64,000 nucleotides of DNA from Oenanthe sinensis (GCA_028671895.1 CM053802.1:18049631-18113630); one strand, 5' to 3'; numbered from the stretch's first letter, positions 11,399 to 24,847 are shown. Notes: generated by a model from the sequence alone, not told the origin. Numbers and translations: made by a program.

Positions 11399-13746
11399 TA
11401 CAATACGAGTATATGACAGTACTTTTTAGTTATTTCTTGTATAAATTTCTGTGGAAAAAGAACTTAGATTTACTACATCTTCTGGATTTACTACATCTTC
11501 ATGATATCTGGACCGATTCTAGAAGATTTAGCAGGCTAATCAAATACTGTATATGACAAAATCCGGACTAGCTATACATATTTGAAGAAATTAGCTAGTT
11601 ATGGATACATTTCTGATTTCTTAATAAACTCAAAATATCATACCTAGCTTCTAATATCCGTCCTTGTATTATCTGCTAGATTGCTGTTGGGGTGCATTCA
11701 TTATCTTATGACTTCTGTTAAAACAGAGATATCAAATTTAGGAGGTTTATTCAATCTTTTTTCGATTAAAAAAATAAGATATTTAATGAGGATTTTAAAA
11801 ATCCATAAAATCTTGTGATTTTTAATAGTGATTTTAGAAAATCATTAAAAAAAAATTGCGGTATTCAATAAAAATTGTACATTATTTTTAAAATGTTAGG
11901 ATTTCCAATTGAAAATTGTATAAAATCCTTTAAAGTTTGATCATATTCAAATACTAATTGAATCTTTTGAATTTATAAAATGATGATTTTTATGATTTAT
12001 TTGGGAATTGAATTATATTTAAAATTTGAATTCGCTCAAATTATATATAATTTGGATAATAAAAAGATTTGGGTTTGAATTCTTTTTATAATTCAAAACA
12101 TTTAAATACAAGTATAAATTTGAGAATTTGATATCACAACTGAATTCATATAATTTAAAATCTATTATTTGAAATAAATTACATGTTCTTAAATAAACTT
12201 TTAATAAATTATTTTTTTATTAATTTTAGAAATCTTATATAAAATTTATGAGATTTTAAATTGTTTTATGAAATCCGTAGAATTTCTATCTAAATATGCG
12301 AAACTCTATATAAATCCTACATCACTAGTTAAACTCAACCTAAAATTAAAACGAATTATAATTTTTTAAAACTCATATCTTTATTATTTCATTATCTTTT
12401 TAAAAATATCTAAAATTTAAAGGTATTTAAATTGAGAAATTGCACAATTTTAATCTCTTATTCTTCCGTGTGGGCATCATTTCAAACATTCATTCAAATA
12501 TGCTAGTATAGAAAATTTATTACTTTTAATTTATTTTTTTTAATAGTAAATTTTGTAAGAATTCCAAATCTGGGCATCATCAAACATTCATTCAAATATG
12601 GTACTATAGAAAATTTAATTACATTTAAATTTTTTAAAATAATAAATTTTGTAAGAATTCCAAAAGTTTATTACATTATATTATATATATATATATGATT
12701 AGTGAATTTTATCTAGAGTATTAAATTTATTTATAGAATTTTATAGAATGATAAAATTTGTGGGATGTTTTGTAATTGGATTTCATTTGATTTGCTCAAA
12801 TTATATATTTGAATAATAAAAAATCAAATTTGAAAGTCAATATATTCAAATATTAATATAAATTTGAAAATTAGAAATGAAAACTCAAATTCATGACATT
12901 TAAAATGAATTACATGTTTTCAAACATAATCTTAATGAATTTTTTCATTAGAAATCTAACATAAATTTATGAAATTTTACAAGATTGACAGAATTTCTAT
13001 CTAAATCTAAATCCTATGTCACCTGCGTAAAAATTAAAATCAATTATAAACTTTTAAAACTCATCTTTATTATTTCATTATAATAATGAATTTTAATCTC
13101 TAGTACTTCAATCTTGATATTCTAAAGTACTTATATATGATTGCATTGGTAATATTATTCAAACATTCATTCAAATCTGCTAGTATAAAAAATTTAATTA
13201 CTTTTAAAAATATTAAGATATAATAGATTTTGTGAGGATTTTAAAAAAATTATTATATTATACAAAAGATTCATTCGTATTTAAAAATCACTTTTAAGTG
13301 AAGAATTGGAAGCAAAAATCAAAGAAAACAAGAATACAAGAACACTACATATACTATATAGTAATATTCTTTAAAAACCAAAAGCATCGTAGCATGCATA
13401 TGCAGAAAAATCATACAAAACCTGCAGCAAAATTTGCTTAGTGAAAATCTCAAGCCTCGAAGTACACTCACTAATGCGAAATGAAAATTTTTCAGCCCAA
13501 TATTGACAAACTCAACTTCATCTCTCCCTTTTCTTTCCAGTTAAGAAAAAGTCACATGAAGAATGATTGTGATATGCACACTCTATATCTAAATTCCTTT
13601 CTTTCTGAAAACCTCAGATGTAAAAATATTGGCACACTATCTATAAGCATGCAGAAGAAGTTCATATGAATGAATGGTACACACATACACAACTGAAGAC
13701 AAAACTTCCCACAAAGAGGAGAAAGACGATCACCATGGCGAAAAAA
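11399..13746. repeat. AT-rich region with a diverged ~0.78 kb direct duplication
   Basis: No gene is visible. 11990-12490 reappears in diverged form at about 12765-13200: both copies run through GCTCAAATTATATAT, AAATTACATGTTCTTA-like, AGAATTTCTATCTAAAT and TTTATTATTTCATTAT in the same order. A shorter unit (CAAACATTCATTCAAAT to GTAAGAATTCCAAA) occurs at 12487, 12583 and 13157. 11740-11960 begins with a TATTCAAT/GATTTTAAAAATCC pattern often seen in plant MITEs. 13300-13746 is the 3' flank of the importin gene. Confidence 0.6.
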
Positions 13747-16700
13747 TTAAGAGGATAGTATAGATTGCAGAGCAAGCTGCTGCTGAGGTTGCAGAGATGA
13801 CCATGTTGATGCAAGGGCATCTGGTGGTAATGTTTGATTAAGCTGCTTCAGTAAAGTAACCATTCGACTGTACGTTTGCTCTGATGCCAAATCTCCTCCA
13901 GAACAGAGGACCTGCAATATTTGGTTCAATATATGGTTCAACAGGAGAGACTGACAAGGAAAGTATGAAAAAACTAGCGGGGGTACTTTAAATAATAAAA
14001 AATCTTAAAAATAAGTGAATGCAAGCACTAAGGTGGTAATAAGCAGAATTGCTATGCCAGCTTGACCAGGAAAAAAAAGATATCAAGACATATTGGCATA
14101 TGCAAGGAAGATCAAGTACTTACTAGCAAATTATCTACCATGCAATCAAGAAACCCTGTTATGGCTCTACACTGAAAGAAAATATATTTCATGCAACCTA
14201 GATCAATAGGTAGTAGTAGTATGCTTAATATGTACTATTACATTGATGTTTTCATTTTCCCATGCATGGACCCACTTCCATAATTGAACAAGTTTATATC
14301 TGATGTTTTAACTGCCAAGTAAACTAGAATTTCTTGAGAGCCAGCAGTTGATATACATGGTGTAGGAATGGTAGAAGGCTGAATGCATAAAATGCCCTCC
14401 CACCATTGTCTCAAAAGCCTCTTCTACCCCTACCTTTGCCGAAGCCCTATAACATATCTTCGTAAGTTATAAGTTAGCATTTATACTCCCTCCGTGACTT
14501 CATCACCTTTTACATTTCTTTTGAAAAAATTACGCATATTAAGAAAATGTTAATTAGATAATTTTTTTCTATAGGTAGCCTTGAGTATTACGATGAAAAA
14601 TGAGAATACAACTAAGTTAAGAGAGTCAGACTTTGGAAATAGTAAGTATAGGGATAGTTTTGGAAGTTTCAAAGACAAGGACATGTATTAAGTGACAAAT
14701 TTTATTTTGAAAAGAAACATGTAAAAGGGGACAGAGGGAGTATTTTAAATTATAATATAAGATTACAATATAAAATATTTGAAATGTTATTTTTTTCCAT
14801 TAGTGCAATAGAAATTATTATGTTTAATTTTGTGGTTAAATAATTATTAAAAGAGTTCTTAATATTAATTCGCTAAGATAATTTTATGATTTCAAGAAGG
14901 GTCAATAAATTATAAAATGGTCAAGTACTGTGGGTGTGATAGGTCCTTCACTTGTTAAGGGCATTAAAGACTTTTGAGCCAAAGGTAAAAAGGGTCAATT
15001 AAAAATATATGCATTCTGCCAATGGTACAAATTCCCCGTAATATAAGCAGCTCAACACTTTTCATATAACATGTTCACAAGAGCTGTCAAGTTGTGCATA
15101 TAATAAAGTAAACATCAGAATTAGTCATTTAGTATGGTTTCAAACAATGGAGTACAAAGAAGCAAATCTACAAGTTTAGGAAAACCAGGATGAAGTAATA
15201 TTAGTTAGTCACAAAGAGAAGAACAAAGCTAAGTGCATCATGTACCTCTGCAAAGACCATCACTATTTTTGGAAGATATTGATTATTAGGACCTAAAAGT
15301 TCCCTATCTGACCTGTATAAAGATTATAATAAGAACAGAAAATAGTTAAAAATATTGAACACTAACAAAACACAAATTATTTGCAATTATCAGTATTCTA
15401 CCTTTCCACCATTGAGCAGAGCTGATCATGCACAAGTTTGGCTTCCATCAAATCACCTCTTAAAGGCAAGCAGCTTAACCAGGAAGGAACAATCTACCCA
15501 AACCACACAAATTACATATAAAATAAGGTCAAAAAACTCTTTATGCTTGATTTCAGTGTTCACTAATACAAGAGAACTAACATAAACAGAAGGAAAACAA
15601 GAAAATTTAAGAAAACAACCTAGCATTCTAGCTAGCATCCTACGACTTTTGTTCCAGAGGCAAATAACCCGAAACTGAATAGGAAGCTCTGGAAATCGTA
15701 GATAAGTATGACAGTAGTAACTACCCAATATGTTGGCACATATTAATACTTTTATCGATGCAAATAAGAACCAAGACAGTTTCATCACTCAACTATAGCA
15801 AAAATATTTTAGTTGCAAAAGATAAAGATAGCTTCCTTTGAATATACTGAGAGTTGGTATAATTCAGTTGCAAACCTATAGAAGGTAAAAAATCTAGGTT
15901 AACACAAGACTTGATCACTGTTAATTCTGGCTATTATAAACCTTAACATGCAAAACACTCAACTTGAACCAAAAGAAGACTACAGTAATGAGAATCATAC
16001 TATCCACTTTATAAAAGATAACAAGTTTGCTAAAGGGTCATCTGCATATTTGATTCAGCACTCATAGTGTATACTTAATGGGGTTAAATATCAAAGTGGT
16101 CATTGAGGTAGAGGCCTAATATCACTTTCGTCACTAATCTCAACTGCATATCATTTGAGTCATTTAAATTTTCATAAATATCATATTGGTAACTCTAAAT
16201 ACGTATTCGAGAATTGAAAATATCATTTTTTCGAGTTCTACATATTTGTTTTACATGCATGTTATAATAACCAAATGAAAACTTATAAATTCTAGTATTT
16301 TTGGTAATATTTTCAAAATTTATGAAATTATTTTACTATTTTTTATTAAATTTATAATTTTTTTCTTTTGATTTATTATTTTAAAAATAACTAAACATAG
16401 TAAAACTCATTTTCTTCGCAAAATATAATCCATGAATGTAAATTTATACATGGTATGATTTTTAATGATTTTTCAAATTTTAATAATTTTGAAAAATATT
16501 TATACCTATTTTTTTTAATGTAAGGGTTACTAATATGATATTTATACCAACTTAAATGATGAAAATGATACCTCGTTGAGATTGATGACAAAAATGATAT
16601 TATGCTTCCATTTCAGTGACCACTTTGATATTTAACCCATACTTAATGTAAGATAAGATGTGTGCAATACCTGGGCTGCATTTAACTTATCGCGATGAAA

Positions 16701-19700
16701 TTGACAAATTTTTCCGAGTGCTGAAACCGCATTGTCATATGCCATGATATTATCTGAATCCAACTTATTAGGGTGTCCTATCACAGCATCCAATCTAGAA
16801 AGAGCCTCTACAGAAGGGAAACTCAACCTTTAGAGAATAAACACTAAATTATTTAACAACTGACCAAGTGAATGTGAAGGTCTCTACAGCCAACATAACT
16901 GCTGAATGCAGAACCACCAAACTCTGCACACACTCCTACCCCATAAAGAGCAGCCTAAAAAGTAAAAAAATCTGTTAAAATAAGAAGCAGTGACCTAATT
17001 AGCTATAAAAAAAAAAAAGAAGCAGTGACCCCGCAATATATACAATGCACAAACCTGCCGAACATCTGGGCTTTTGTCATTGCATGCTTCCAACAGGAAA
17101 GGAAGATAATGATTATAATATCTGCACCACCAATAAGTACAATCTTTATATATTTTGAAGTATAACGGTTAATTACACAATGAATTAAAATAACTTTATG
17201 GATGAATACTCACTTGAGAGCTGCTTCTCGACATTCCTCAGCAACATCGTCGAATATACAAATAGCAACTCTCCTTTCCTCAGCTGTTTTATCCTTACCC
17301 TGCATATAGAAGTAATTCAAATTGAAGGGTATAACACGTCTTGTCGCATTATATTGGACATATCATTGTGAAGCTCATCTAAACTGGGGGATTGGCTAAA
17401 GTTATAATAGCAAGTCCTGCCACTTGCATAATTTAATTATTCATACTACATTAGGTATTTAGGTCACCCTTTCTTCACCACATTACTTGCAGTATTGGTC
17501 TAGAATAAAACCTGGAACACATACAAATATAATTTTATCCTTGTATTAAAAAAAATTGTAATTATTGGTACATAGATCTCTCCTCATTGTCTTTCTGAAA
17601 TTGTAGCACTATTAACAATAGAATCTTTTAATTGAATTACACAAAACTGCTAGTAACGGGAAAAATGGTGACCGTAGAAAAACAAATATTAACCAAAAGA
17701 AGCAAAAACTTATATTTGTCCAAGAAAATAACTTTGTATGAAGAAAAACAGATGCAGTCTGAAGCAGAGAAGTTTTATATCTTCAAAACCGAGACAACTT
17801 GCCCAACTGAAATGTAAACATCTGAAACAGTATCACTACCAAAACTTCAACAAAGGCAACAACACCAACATACAGATTCAGTAAAAATTAAAAACCCAAA
17901 TTAAATCATTGAGAATACCAAATGCTAGAGGCAACAGCCATGAAAGAGGTAAACCTAGACAAAGGTATCATGTATTGAAGTGTAATATATGTTATTAACT
18001 GAATAAGGTAAAGGGTTTTTCAAATGACTCGAAAAAGTCTGCACCCTATGAACTAGATGCAATAGATTCAACAAAAAGTATTTAAATCATATGATAGAGA
18101 AACTACTAAAAGAGGTAAACAGACTTACCAACATAGGAGTTAGATTTGGTGATAAGTCCTCAAAGAAAGGCAAGAAGGAAACTTTATACAATTTGATTAA
18201 AGTGCCAAGGAGATCACCAACCTGAATCAAAATCACAAAGTATGAATGAAACATGAAGCTTAACATATACATTAACACCATAAAATTTTAAGACATGTAA
18301 GCTACTTCATTAAAGAGGTCTTCTTCTTGCTCATTTTCTTCCTTCAGCAGTTCCCTTTCTTCTTCATCGAAGTCCTCTGCTTTAGATCTTTCAGCTCTTG
18401 CTCTTTTTCTAGTAGAGCTAGCAGCAATTACTATTTTAATCTCTTCCACTATAATCTTTACTTGGTTTTCATCTAAAAGCGGACCAGAAATCTGTGGAAA
18501 AAAACACAGAAATCTTAAGCATCTATGATTGTAAGCTTTAGTGCCATGTTGCATTACGTGGAAAACAAAACTCAATCATAAAATCAACAAATAAATACAC
18601 CAATTAACTTTCATAAGTAGAATTAGGGATGAAGATATTTAGATATTTGTAAAGTTTGCAAGAAATATCCATCTTACTGCAACATGAAAACAATTGATAA
18701 CCCATATTTAAACTAGAATGTTCATCACAACTTTGAAAAATATTCTTACAAATTTAACATGTATCACCTAGATGCATATCACTGCACAAAGGTCTAAAAC
18801 CAGACCGACCGAACGCCTAAGATAAGTGGACATAAGTAATAGTGTTGTTGAGATCTACTTGGCTTTAAATATCTTTGGAATTCCTCCATTTGAATTTCTA
18901 TTGAAATTATAGGAAGAAATGGACTTTGGACTTTAGACAGGACCGGTTATATTCGGTCCTTTTGGCAAAACCATTTCATTTTATTAGTAGTAAATAAGAA
19001 ATTAAGGACAATAAATGATATGCTAATTTATCATTTTTTCAATTACTTATGAATGATTTCTATCACCATACTTTTTTCATTCAAATTTGAAGCATGATCA
19101 TATGGTGCTTCTTGTTTATATAAATTGTTTTTAAAACAAGAGAAATCATACCTGTATTTTTAAAAAGAAAAAAGAATAAAACTGCTCCATAAAATTTATC
19201 ATTGTTGCCAAATGCCAACCTTCCAATGTCTCTACGAACCTATACATTACTTCAAGCTATGAAGCACGGGGACGCCTACCAGCTATTGTACCCAAGTTTG
19301 GGGACGGCATGGGGACGTTTCGTAAAAACAAGGAACGGCATACTAGAATTGGGGACGTTTCGGGACCTAAAATGACAAAAATACCCGTCCCCCACTTTAA
19401 AATCCTAAATTTGTAAGCCGCCCCTTTTATTACCCGTTCTATTCATTCTCTCTCTCTCAAATAAATATATACAGAGTGCGGCTCTCTCTTTCAATCTCAC
19501 ACATACATATATATATATACACACTGTGTGTAGCACACACACATATATATATACATACACATCGTTTCTTCCCTGTACAATCCATCTCTCCTGATTTTAA
19601 ACTTTTAGATGTTGAACTTTATTTCTATCGTGTGTTTTATCTTTTAGATGTTGAACTTTATTTCTTTCTTATATAGTTATATATATGAATAAGTTTTGTT

Positions 19701-22700
19701 TTTTTATATATATATATATTTCCGGTACCCGTACCCTATGATTTTAAAATTGTTGTTCCCTGTACCCGTCTGCGTGCAACATAGACTTCAAGGAAATGTG
19801 TCGATGAAGACTGAGATAAATTCAACCAATAGGATAGATAAGCCTTATAAAGACAGGGTGTAATAAATCGAGTTTAGTCTGGGGTTTTTTCAGTCATCGA
19901 TCGGATCGAAGGAAAGAAAATTAGCAGAACCGAATTTTACGAACCAAGGACTACCCGGTCGTAATAAGTCTGGTCCGGTCTTGGACTGACCGACTTGGTC
20001 CGGTCAAATTTACCGGTCCTGACGTTCTTTTGGGCACCCCTACATATCAAAACACGTTCACTTTATAAGCACCCACAAGGCTAGAAATAGATCAGAGAAA
20101 ATTATTATTTTGTCAGGAATAGCACCTTAAGTGCTTGTTACTTGTTAGTATGTGCAGGGCTGGTGATATCACTATTTGAACTTTGAAGTAGTATAGACGG
20201 TTATTAGTAAGGGTATTAGATTCATTTTCTATGTCAGTTAGTAATGGGATCTATAAATAGTAGTTGTGTTTGTAATTTCAGATTATGCAATGATATATGA
20301 AAATGGATGTATTTCCACCAATCACCTCTTTCTCTCTCTGTAACTGATTCTCTCTCTTTCTCTCTCTAGGGTTTCTATCTCTAATCTCTTTATCTCCCTC
20401 TCTTTTCTGCCTTATCTCCCTCATTTCTCTCTAGACTCTCTCTGTATCTATCTTAATTTCTTTAGTTTACTTGTTAATTTCAGTAATTATAACTAGAAAA
20501 CACCAAAAATAGTCTCAAAGAGTTCAGGAATTGAGGAATTCCTGACATATATTCTTGCCAGGAAAATTTCCTATAATTATTAAATTATATGTAAGCCAGT
20601 TCAGTAATACAAAGCAGCAGTTGTGCTCCCATTGGTGCCTTACTCATTATATATGTAAATCAACAATAAAAGGGTTGAATTAGCATGCAAACAAATTAAA
20701 AAGCACACAAATAGATTTAGCAAAAAAACTCCACCACAATAACAAAATATGCACAACATTAAAAAAAAGTCGACTTCCTCTAATAATAATAATTTATAAT
20801 AATAAAACAAAAACTACATTAATATATGTATGCTTACAGTTGGTGCATTAAATCAAAAGTAGAAGGAAAAAGTACAAACTGTAATAGTACTAGGTTTAGC
20901 TTATTAGTCCGCATGCATCATATGTCATCACATCTTCACTAGTCATCTACCCAAATTAATACACTGCCGCAGTGTTTTCAGAGAAAAAATGTAATATGCT
21001 TAGATATTGACAAAATCATAAATACTAGTCAAAAGCTTAAATATTTGCTACACCTTTACACACTCGTTCAGAGAGTCCAACATGCTAGCACAAATTTCTG
21101 TCTCTGGTTCCTGAAAGTCAATTGTTGCAGCATCGAGGTCAATACCAGAGCAATATATTTCTAATATTTTATTTATAATTAAAGTATGGTGATAGAATAC
21201 TAAACATAAAAGACATGTGGACTCGTGATATACGACTGTGACCTTGTGTAAAGCCTCCAATAGAGCTGGTATGATGTAATCTAACAACTGCTTGATGTAA
21301 GACTCATTTCGACCTTGAGATTGTCCTTTTTCTACAGCTAATTTAGCTGATCGTAAAAGGTCCGGCATAGCTACAAATCAGAAAAAATGGCATCAATAAT
21401 GTTAATAATATATTAAAGTTGTAGAGAAGCCAACAAAATTTCAAGGTCAATTAAGCACCTGAAACAGCAGCCTTTCTAACGTCTTCATGGAAATAAAACT
21501 TCAGAAGTGGGACTAATGTTGGAGCAACCTGCATATATCATATATTCTTTTATTTGATTGAATCTTTACATTTAATCGTTATTATATTACTCCATTTGAA
21601 AAGTGATTACCTGATCGATCCATGGGAAAAATCCTTCCTTTAACTCATCAACATAGCAACATATCATGTTACAAGCTGTCGCTTTTTCCTCTAAAACACT
21701 TGTCTTGATCCCTATTCTTTTATCTCCAAGTGTTATAGTCTCAATGCTGCAAAATACAATATTGAAGCAACTTCTAATTGACAATTTGACATATATTGTA
21801 AAATAATCTCAAGGAAACCAACCTTTCATCATCAGATTCATCGATCTCAGCATCCGAATCTGCAGATGTAATAGTAACATCGGGTTTAAGCTGGGCGGAA
21901 TGAAGTAGGGGAGGCATCACAACATTCATGTAAGGGAGGAAATCCTGCCCGAGGCACTTGCATAGTCTGGCCCATGCCTGTAGCACAACAAGACATTTAG
22001 TAACAAATAAAAGAAACTTTTCTACTATCAATCCATTCTTAATATAAAGCTAGTGGGGCTTTTGTTTTGAAGAAAAGAAAGGCTTATAAATTCCCACTGA
22101 CGGCAACATACTTGCAACATGTAGCTAGTAGTTGGATCATCTGTCTCCATCTGAGATCCTTGAAGTGACATAAGGACCTCCATAACCTGGAAAATGTAGG
22201 AAACTGTAAGTCTCCTGGAAGAAACCAACAATTATTGTATGAACTACTACCTGCTTGGCATCATCCCTAAACTTGTCTTTTCCAACAGCCATTCCAATTA
22301 AACTAATGCACTCCATGGATCTAGCACGGAGCATGCGATTAACCTTATCGGTTGCATTCATCAAAATTGCTTTCAAGTAAGGCATAACAGCATCATAGTA
22401 CTTCTGGAAATGCTCCTGCAAATAATATGATGCATGAGTCTCAACTCTAATATAAAGCATGCCATGATATGTAAGATATAAACAGAAACGTAGCTAGGAC
22501 CTGTGATATATCAGCAATTGATGCTAAAGCTGTCAAAGCTCCCTCTTGCACCATTTGATTGCCATTCTGGACAGAGAGAGAAAAATTGTTGAATAGTCGG
22601 CTCAATCAAGTTAGAAAAATTAAAAAGTTCACAAATATCATATAAAAGATGTGGGCAAAGTTATTCTTATGTGTGTGCTTCTAGTTGATGAGGTTGAATT

Positions 22701-24744
22701 CTCAATTAAAATGGACCTGTAAAAGTACGAGCAATTTGCCCACAATCCCATCTAAGTATGGTACCAAGATCTCAGGTGTGCAGCTTTCACTGAAATTTAG
22801 CACTGCAGAAGCAGAATGGGCCTGCCATACACATAATCGATGAATATGAATAAACAAAATAGTGCAACGACTATAGTATAAGATGATTAGTCTTGTAGAA
22901 TGTAACAAGAATAACCGCCCTATTGGAGCTAATAAATTATGTTACTCAATCATGGTCGATGGAATTATGGAGCAGTATAAAAATTTATACAGTTCAAATT
23001 GTCAGAAAAAAAAACCCTACTGACCTGAACTCGGGGATTTTGATAATCATCCATTGCTGCAGCTAATGCTGGCAGAACTAAATGGTGATATTTAGTTTGC
23101 AAGTCAGGACCCAAATCTGTTGAAAGTTGGCCAATTGCATTAACAGCTGCCCACCGAACACGAGGGTGGAGATCATGGAATGACTTCAATACCATAGACA
23201 CAACTGGTTCCAGGTTCTTAGTCATTATCTGTATTTTGCAAGGAAATATATTATGCCAAACTAATACAATAGCCAAACTTCAAGAAACATTTTAATTAGC
23301 AAGTCAGTCACAAATTCAACACAAGTATTTATATTGTGGTTAAATATTTAACAAACTTAAATAACAAAGGAATGTTATGAAAGAAGCACATAATGTTATA
23401 TTCCTATGCAGTAATAGAACACAGATTCAAAACTATATCTAAATTCTGTTACCAAGTTACCATCTGGACAACAAATATAAAATACAACAAAAGGATAGAG
23501 TCCGATACCTTGGAGCAACCCTCAGCAATTTGAGCAAGCGCAATGAGTGCTGCATGATGTTTCTGCCACTCTGGAGCTGCCAAATAGACCGGAAACACCT
23601 CAGAAGCGGCAGGAACAATAGTATTCCCACCCAAAGCCATCGCAAGCCTATCCAAACACTCCTGTGCAACACTATAATTTGTGGTCTCACCGGCATCTTC
23701 ATACTCAGTCTCAGCAGCATGCCATGCAGGATCATCCTCTATATCCAACAACATCTGCATCAAAATCTCAAACAATCCTCTAATAAACTGCGGTAACTTC
23801 CTCATCATCCCAGGCGCCCTCTCCCTCGCCTCGGCCAACGTAATCACGAACTCCACAGCCAAATGCCTAGTACCTTCTTCCAAACTCCCCGCCCCTGCAA
23901 TCTTCAACATCGAACCAACCACATCCACAATCTGTCTCCTGAAAAACCTCGGTTCCATTCCCGCCAACTCAATCAACATCTCCAACGCCTCCTGTGCATT
24001 CGCCTCTTCCCCCGAACCCAAACAATCACTCAACGTATTCATCATCAACGGCAACAAATCCTGAAACCTATCCCTCTCACTCTCCTTCTCCAAACACTGA
24101 ATAAAATTAACCAAAGCACCTAACGCCGCATTCCTCACATTCAACTCAACACCACTCCCTAAACTCCTAAAAAACACCGAATGCAACATATCGAAAGACT
24201 TCCCAAGGGTTTCACCAACAAACTGAGCCAATTGAGCAAAAATCCAAAATCCAACCTCTCGAAAACTCGGATTCTCCGAATTCACACACTGGAACACAAA
24301 CGGCAACAACTCCGGCCACCTCTCATCCGCTAAAATCACGGAAGCAAGCTCCGAAACTGTATCCGAAACCTTCTTTATAACTGTTTTCTCACATTCACTA
24401 CTCAAACACACAATCAAGGAAGATTTAATAAAATTCTGAGTCTCAATTGTCAAATTATAAAACAAAACTGAATCATCATCATCATCACTATGTGTTAAAA
24501 TCTTACGAAGCAAAACAGCCGATAAGGCGCGAAACTCGATACTCACCGAAGACGACAAGGCGTGCGCGAGTTTGAGACAGAGCGAGTCAGAGTGAGTTTG
24601 CTTGGCGAGATTGAAGAGCGACTCGGCTTGGGATCGGCGATCGTTGTCGGCGGACATGAGATGAGAAAGGAGTGCATCGAAGTGCGTGCCATCAGGGCCG
24701 AGTAGGGAAGCGAGTTGGAGCTGAGTTGAATCGGTGGATGCCAT
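13747..24744 (-). CDS. KETCH1: importin-5 / karyopherin beta-3 (KETCH1-like) HEAT-repeat import receptor
   Basis: Nuclear import receptor of the importin-beta superfamily. Exons: 24744-23509, 23228-23025, 22821-22717, 22566-22501, 22415-22251, 22186-22112, 21977-21823, 21746-21611, 21528-21459, 21370-21243, 21110-21054, 18491-18306, 18221-18129, 17299-17214, 17121-17055, 16954-16888, 16807-16671, 15493-15402, 15312-15246, 13911-13747. All phases match, giving about 1118 codons, close to the Arabidopsis orthologue. HEAT-like repeats run throughout, with an acidic KAEDFDEEERELLKEENEQ loop in exon 12 and the C-terminus ALQSILSS. Anomaly: joining exon 16 (ends T, donor GTAGAG) to exon 17 (starts AG, acceptor TTCTGTAG) makes a TAG codon where the family has glutamate. 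An alternative in-frame donor ends at 16900. Introns are loaded with transposons. The ATG at 24744 fits the family N-terminus. Confidence 0.93.
14376..15020. mobile_element. 645 bp Mutator-type MITE in importin intron 19
   Basis: Inverted ends AGGCTGAATGCATA and GGCAGAATGCATA (read inward). The flanking 9 bp duplication is AATGGTAGA at 14367-14375 and AATGGTACA at 15021-15029, with one mismatch. It lies in the intron between the last two exons and itself contains a mariner-type MITE. Confidence 0.75.
14485..14740. mobile_element. 256 bp Stowaway/mariner-type MITE, nested
   Basis: Ends CTCCCTCCGT and, at the right, ACAGAGGGAG, an inverted pair, flanked by TA at 14483-14484 and 14741-14742. 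CTCCCTCCGT with a TA duplication is the hallmark of Tc1/mariner-derived Stowaway MITEs. Confidence 0.85.
16081..16638. mobile_element. 558 bp Mutator-type MITE in importin intron 17
   Basis: Inverted ends GGGTTAAATATCAAAGTGGT, extending with lower match over about 70 bases. A perfect 10 bp direct repeat, ATACTTAATG, flanks it at 16071-16080 and 16639-16648, which fits a 9 bp Mutator duplication plus one matching base. Confidence 0.88.
18781..20042. mobile_element. non-autonomous hAT-like element in importin intron 11
   Basis: The right end, read inward, is TAGGGGTGCCCAAAAG, a typical hAT terminus; the left end keeps only TGCACAAAGG of the matching repeat. CATATCA follows the right end at 20043 and precedes the left end at 18775, consistent with an 8 bp duplication. 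Subterminal GACCGACC, GGTCCGGTC and ACCGGTC motifs occur near both ends. A second element is nested at 19256-19785. Confidence 0.65.
19256..19785. mobile_element. nested small TIR element with CT/CA/TA microsatellites
   Basis: Left end CTATGAAGCACGGGGACG and right end, read inward, CTATGTTGCACGCAGACG form imperfect inverted repeats. GGGGACGTTTCG-type words occur near the left end, and simple repeats (CTCTCT, ATATAT, CACACA) fill the centre. The open frame at 19476-19676 is simple repeat, not a gene. Confidence 0.55.
20111..20547. mobile_element. solo LTR (437 bp) in importin intron 11
   Basis: Begins TGTCAGGAAT and ends ATTCCTGACA, a perfect 10 bp inverted terminus of the TG...CA type. The flanking 5-mers TATTT and TATAT match at four of five positions. 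A TATA-like CTATAAATAG lies at about 20250, followed by a CT-rich stretch typical of an LTR R/U5. No internal coding region is attached, so it is most likely a recombination remnant of a small, probably copia-type, retrotransposon. Confidence 0.72.
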
Positions 24745-24847
24745 GCGAGCTGAGGAGTGGATAGAGATGAAGTTTTGGCGGACTCTGTTTTGGGTGGTGT
24801 GGCGGTTGCTCTGTTTCTGTGTGTATGTGTGTTACGTACATGTATGT

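Noticed and set aside
19476..19676. Frame rich in IHIYIHT
   Set aside because: CA/TA simple repeat inside a transposon.
23530..24123. Plus-strand frames up to 127 codons
   Set aside because: Antisense of importin exon 1, without independent coding signs.
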